From positions 1 to 7,270 of the forward strand of contig JAISNZ010000204.1 of NCBI GenBank assembly GCA_031275955.1: a stretch of 7,270 nucleotides of DNA, in the 5' to 3' direction. The notes beneath the pieces are model-generated. The model did no database searches. It had not been told where the DNA came from and was given only the letters and a program-made list of their open reading frames with translations. Within the stretch, counting starts at the first letter, position 1. Each line of letters begins with the position of its first letter. The position numbers and the translations under genes were made by a program. The stretch comes from Desulfovibrio sp. (GTDB taxonomy: Bacteria; Desulfobacterota; Desulfovibrionia; Desulfovibrionales; Desulfovibrionaceae). Positions 4,743 through 7,270 of this stretch are shown in pieces.

Positions 4743-7270
4743 CTAGAATTCCCAGCCCAGGCGGATGCCCGCGGACACGCCCCGGATTCTGCCCACATAG
4801 GTTTGCAGGCCCAGTTCCGCGGTGCGGTGGGGGTTCGCCCGGGAGCGGACAATGGCCCCGATTTCCCCTATGCCGGTCGCGCCGCCCATGTCGGGGGTGT
4901 CGAAGTTAAGTCCGTGGGCGGAGGCGCGCGTCTTGCCGTCGAATTCGTATTCATAGGCCGCGCCGCCGTAAAAGGAGAGCAGGTCGCTGGAGGCGTGGGT
5001 GTAGCGCAGGCCCGCGCGCGCCCGGTGGGATTGATCGGCCTTGAAATGGACCCGCTCGCCCGTGGGCAGGTCTTCGGAGGCGCCGTTCTGGCGGGTCCAG
5101 TAGTAGCGGGCCAGGAAATCCAGGCTGGAGGCGTCGGAGATCTTCCATTCGTAGCCCAGCCCGGCGTGGGCGGCGAAATAGGGCGTGTCCGTCTCGTAGC
5201 TGGCGGATTCGCCGCTGGCGGATCTGTAGTCGCCCGCGTCAAAGCGGTTTTCCACCCGGCCTGCCCGCAGGGAGCCTTCCAGGCGCAGGTTCCGCCAGGT
5301 CTGGCGGCCCATGAGGCCGGCGCCGTAGAAGCGCACGGTTCCTCCGCCGGAGATGTCCGGAACCTCCGAGGAGGGGGTGAAATCGCCGTCCACGTCGTAG
5401 TCGGCGAAGCCGGCTTCCAGAAAGCCCCCCAGAAGGAGGGATCCGGCCGCGGCGCTGTTGCGGGCGGCGATGCCCGCCAGGAAATGGGTGCTTCTGATGT
5501 TCAGATCCGAGCCGCTGTCCACATAGAAATAGGAGCCGTCAATGCCGCCGAAGGCCGCGCAGCCGTCCTGCCTCAGGGCCAGATCCGCCTGCTGGAAGCT
5601 GTGATCGGCCAGCCAGCCGGAACGCTGGGCCAGGACGGCCAGGCTGGCGGCCCGCCCCTCGGAGAGGATCCGGGTCTGGGGCGCCGCCTTGACCCCGGCC
5701 AGACGGGCCACCAGATAGCGGCTGGCTCCCGGGGTCTTGGTCTGGTTCTTGTCAATGATGAAGGAGTATTGCCGGGTCAGGCCCTGCCGGGCGCTGGCCC
5801 GGTCGTTGGCGGGATCACCCGCGAGGTAGTTGTCGCCATCGGTCGCCATCAGGTAGAATTCGTCGCCGTCGCGCAGGGTCGGCCCGGCGGCGAAATCGGA
5901 CAGGCTGACCGTGGCCCCGCCTACATCGGCGTTGGGGGCTAAGTTGGGGCTCTCAATGGTCAGGAGCACCGTGGAGGGGTCGTTCAGGGTGGTGCCCATG
6001 AGGTTGAAGTGCAGGCGGCCGTTGAAGACGGCATCGTTGACGTTCAGCCGGTTGCTGCCCATGACGTTGATCCGCCCGCCGGAGTCCAGGCTGAGGTCGT
6101 GGGATTCGGCGTCCAGGCTCATTCCGGAGAGCAGGGTGGTGGTGCTGCCGGATTCGAAGTTTACCACGCCGTTGGCAGTGTCAAGGACAAAGTTGTTCGC
6201 CCCCCCCCAGAGGAATTCGCCCGCGCCCCGCACATACATGTTAAAGGTTTTTCCGCTGTCCTGATTGACCTCAATGGGGTCGTACAGGGCCACCACGCCG
6301 CCCGCCTCGGGGGCGACGATGAGCGCGGCGTCGGCTCTGGCGGGGTCGGCCTTCACGTCAATCTGCGAGGGATCGGTGGAGTTTGTGGTGAAGCCCTTGA
6401 CAGTGCCGAAATAGAGGGAGTTGTACCGGGAGGAGTTTCCTTCCACGATGCGGTTGTTACTGAATATCGTGCTGTTGCCGTCTGTGGCGGTCAGGGTCAG
6501 GGTATGCGGGAGATTGCCCGGGTTGTCCAGGCCGGTATCCACGGTGACGGTGCCGTATACTTGCGGCGACACAGCGGCGGAATAGTTGTGGGTGTTGTCA
6601 ATCAGGGAGGTGAAGGTGTTGTCGGTGAAGACGCTGTCGCTGATGGTCATGGGAACGGCCAGACCATAGCTGTACACCGCCCCGCCCATGATCTGGCCGT
6701 CATTGGCCGTGACGGTGTTCCCGCTGAACCGGCTGCCGCTAATCTCTCCGATGCCGATGAGCTGGGTGGCCGCGCCCGTCATCTCGCCGGTGGCGCCGAT
6801 GAGGCCGCCGCCGTCAATGTAGCTTCCGGCGGTGATCTTCGCGCCTTGAAAGATGTTCCGGACAATGGAGCCGATCCAGGAGATGCCGGATTCGGAACGC
6901 ACGCCCAGCACGCCGCCGCCGCTGATAAACCCTCCGGTGGTGACAGTGGGACTGTCGAAGATGTTGTCCGACAGGGAATCTATATACGCGCTCGCGCCGT
7001 GGGTAGAGGTCCCGGCGGCGTCAAAGCCGATGACCCCGCCGCCGGACAGGTGGCGGGAAGACACGCTCACGCCCGAGAAGCGGTTTCCCGAAATATTAAG
7101 GCTTCCGGCGACCCCCGGGCGGGCGGCATCGTTGCTGTATCCGCTGTGGGCGCCCGCCACGCCGCCCCCGGCGATGTCTCCGGTGACTGTGGTCTCAACT
7201 CCGGTAAAGGCGTTGCCGGTCAGGTATTCCAGGATGGAGGACGGCTGGCCGGCGGGAGTGAGGGCACTGT
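4743..7270 (-). CDS. Autotransporter (type Va secretion) with beta-helical passenger and C-terminal barrel; N-terminus beyond the window
   Basis: Outer-membrane protein that exports its own N-terminal passenger to the cell surface. The frame is open to the window edge, giving 841 visible residues; signal peptide and start lie outside. The GTG at 7160 is internal, since in-frame repeat sequence continues upstream of it. Passenger, about 1-530: rich in Gly, Ser, Asn and Thr, with beta-helix repeats at about 16-219 and a further FSNN unit at 269-272. Linker helix, about 534-566, beginning ILSEGRAASLAVLAQRSGWL, the segment expected to sit inside the barrel pore. Barrel (PF03797 type), about 574-841: alternating aromatic and small residues (GSYFYVDSGSDLNIR, FYGAGLMGRQTWR, YEWKI, FLARYYWTR), ending in Leu-Gly-Trp-Glu-Phe with the terminal aromatic recognised by the BAM machinery. 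The only Cys is residue 570. No protease or lipase motif is seen, so an adhesin or surface-coat role is likelier than an enzyme; this is inference. A G9 tract lies in codons near 354. Confidence 0.92.
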   Translation of the reverse strand, partial: SALTPAGQPSSILEYLTGNAFTGVETTVTGDIAGGGVAGAHSGYSNDAARPGVAGSLNISGNRFSGVSVSSRHLSGGGVIGFDAAGTSTHGASAYIDSLSDNIFDSPTVTTGGFISGGGVLGVRSESGISWIGSIVRNIFQGAKITAGSYIDGGGLIGATGEMTGAATQLIGIGEISGSRFSGNTVTANDGQIMGGAVYSYGLAVPMTISDSVFTDNTFTSLIDNTHNYSAAVSPQVYGTVTVDTGLDNPGNLPHTLTLTATDGNSTIFSNNRIVEGNSSRYNSLYFGTVKGFTTNSTDPSQIDVKADPARADAALIVAPEAGGVVALYDPIEVNQDSGKTFNMYVRGAGEFLWGGANNFVLDTANGVVNFESGSTTTLLSGMSLDAESHDLSLDSGGRINVMGSNRLNVNDAVFNGRLHFNLMGTTLNDPSTVLLTIESPNLAPNADVGGATVSLSDFAAGPTLRDGDEFYLMATDGDNYLAGDPANDRASARQGLTRQYSFIIDKNQTKTPGASRYLVARLAGVKAAPQTRILSEGRAASLAVLAQRSGWLADHSFQQADLALRQDGCAAFGGIDGSYFYVDSGSDLNIRSTHFLAGIAARNSAAAGSLLLGGFLEAGFADYDVDGDFTPSSEVPDISGGGTVRFYGAGLMGRQTWRNLRLEGSLRAGRVENRFDAGDYRSASGESASYETDTPYFAAHAGLGYEWKISDASSLDFLARYYWTRQNGASEDLPTGERVHFKADQSHRARAGLRYTHASSDLLSFYGGAAYEYEFDGKTRASAHGLNFDTPDMGGATGIGEIGAIVRSRANPHRTAELGLQTYVGRIRGVSAGIRLGWEF
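6200..6208 (-). repeat. Homopolymeric tract of nine G (coding strand) in the autotransporter passenger
   Basis: Nine consecutive C on the + strand, nine G on the coding strand, spanning the codons for Trp-Gly-Gly-Ala around residue 354. The frame is intact in this copy. Gain or loss of one base would shift the frame before the linker and barrel and abolish surface export, as in known poly-G phase-variable surface genes. It is the longest single-base run I found in the window. Confidence 0.85.
6612..7223 (-). repeat. Degenerate beta-helix repeats in the autotransporter passenger (about six units)
   Basis: Units of about 33-43 residues share the pattern N-x-F-x-x-[V/N], then about 12-14 residues later [I/L]-x-GGG-[V/L]-x-G. 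The Phe anchors are at residues 21, 64, 104, 140, 181 and 214. The GGG anchors are at 34, 76, 117 and 153, and GGA at 195. Example unit starts are NAFTGV, NRFSGV, NIFDSP, NIFQGA, SRFSGN and SVFTDN. The last units match the FxxN / GGA[ILV] pair of chlamydial Pmp-type passengers. The divergence between units argues for an old repeat array, not a recent tandem duplication. Confidence 0.75.

Noticed and set aside
4803..5942. 379-codon open frame on the + strand
   Set aside because: It lies opposite the autotransporter barrel; Gly/Ala/Val-rich translation with no recognisable domain.
7158..7160. GTG as the autotransporter start
   Set aside because: The same frame stays open to the edge and encodes another repeat unit (NAFTGV at residues 19-24 and GGGV at 34-37), so it is an internal Val codon.

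Overview
The window is GC-rich, bacterial, and reads as ordinary chromosomal sequence with one surface-protein gene at the right-hand end. It holds four protein genes, two of them cut by the window edges. The gene content and protein style (a hemC and LonB-type protease pair, an MTA/SAH-deaminase-like amidohydrolase, a large type V autotransporter) suggest a Gram-negative sulfate reducer of the Desulfovibrionaceae type. That is an impression from the proteins; the window contains no rRNA or other taxonomic marker. An outer membrane is certain from the autotransporter.

Left half, + strand (1-3294): the C-terminal 269 residues of porphobilinogen deaminase (hemC, tetrapyrrole synthesis) are followed after 27 bp by an 818-aa LonB-type ATP-dependent protease homologue. 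The two probably share a transcript. The protease has an intact Ser667-Lys710 dyad, but its Walker A and B motifs look degenerate.

Middle, - strand (3263-4588): a 441-aa metal-dependent amidohydrolase of the 5'-methylthioadenosine/S-adenosylhomocysteine deaminase family converges on the protease gene, and the two coding ends overlap by 32 bp. All catalytic metal ligands are present, but several positions that contact substrate in the characterised family members differ.

Intergenic spacer (4589-4742): these 154 bp are densely structured. Read along the - strand they contain an 11-bp-stem hairpin just after the autotransporter stop codon, a 15-bp palindrome overlapping a plausible -35 box, a -10 box at 17-bp spacing, and a second hairpin just upstream of the amidohydrolase start codon. 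The amidohydrolase therefore seems to have its own regulated promoter.

Right half, - strand (4743-7270): at least 841 residues of an autotransporter. It has an N-terminal beta-helical passenger with repeated F-x-x-[N/V] / GGGV units, an alpha-helical linker, and a C-terminal 12-strand-type barrel ending in Trp-Glu-Phe. The N-terminus and signal peptide lie beyond the window. An uninterrupted G9 tract in the passenger coding sequence is a possible phase-variation site and is the most interesting single signal here.

I saw no mobile element, CRISPR array, tRNA or rRNA, and no convincing multi-gene novel system.
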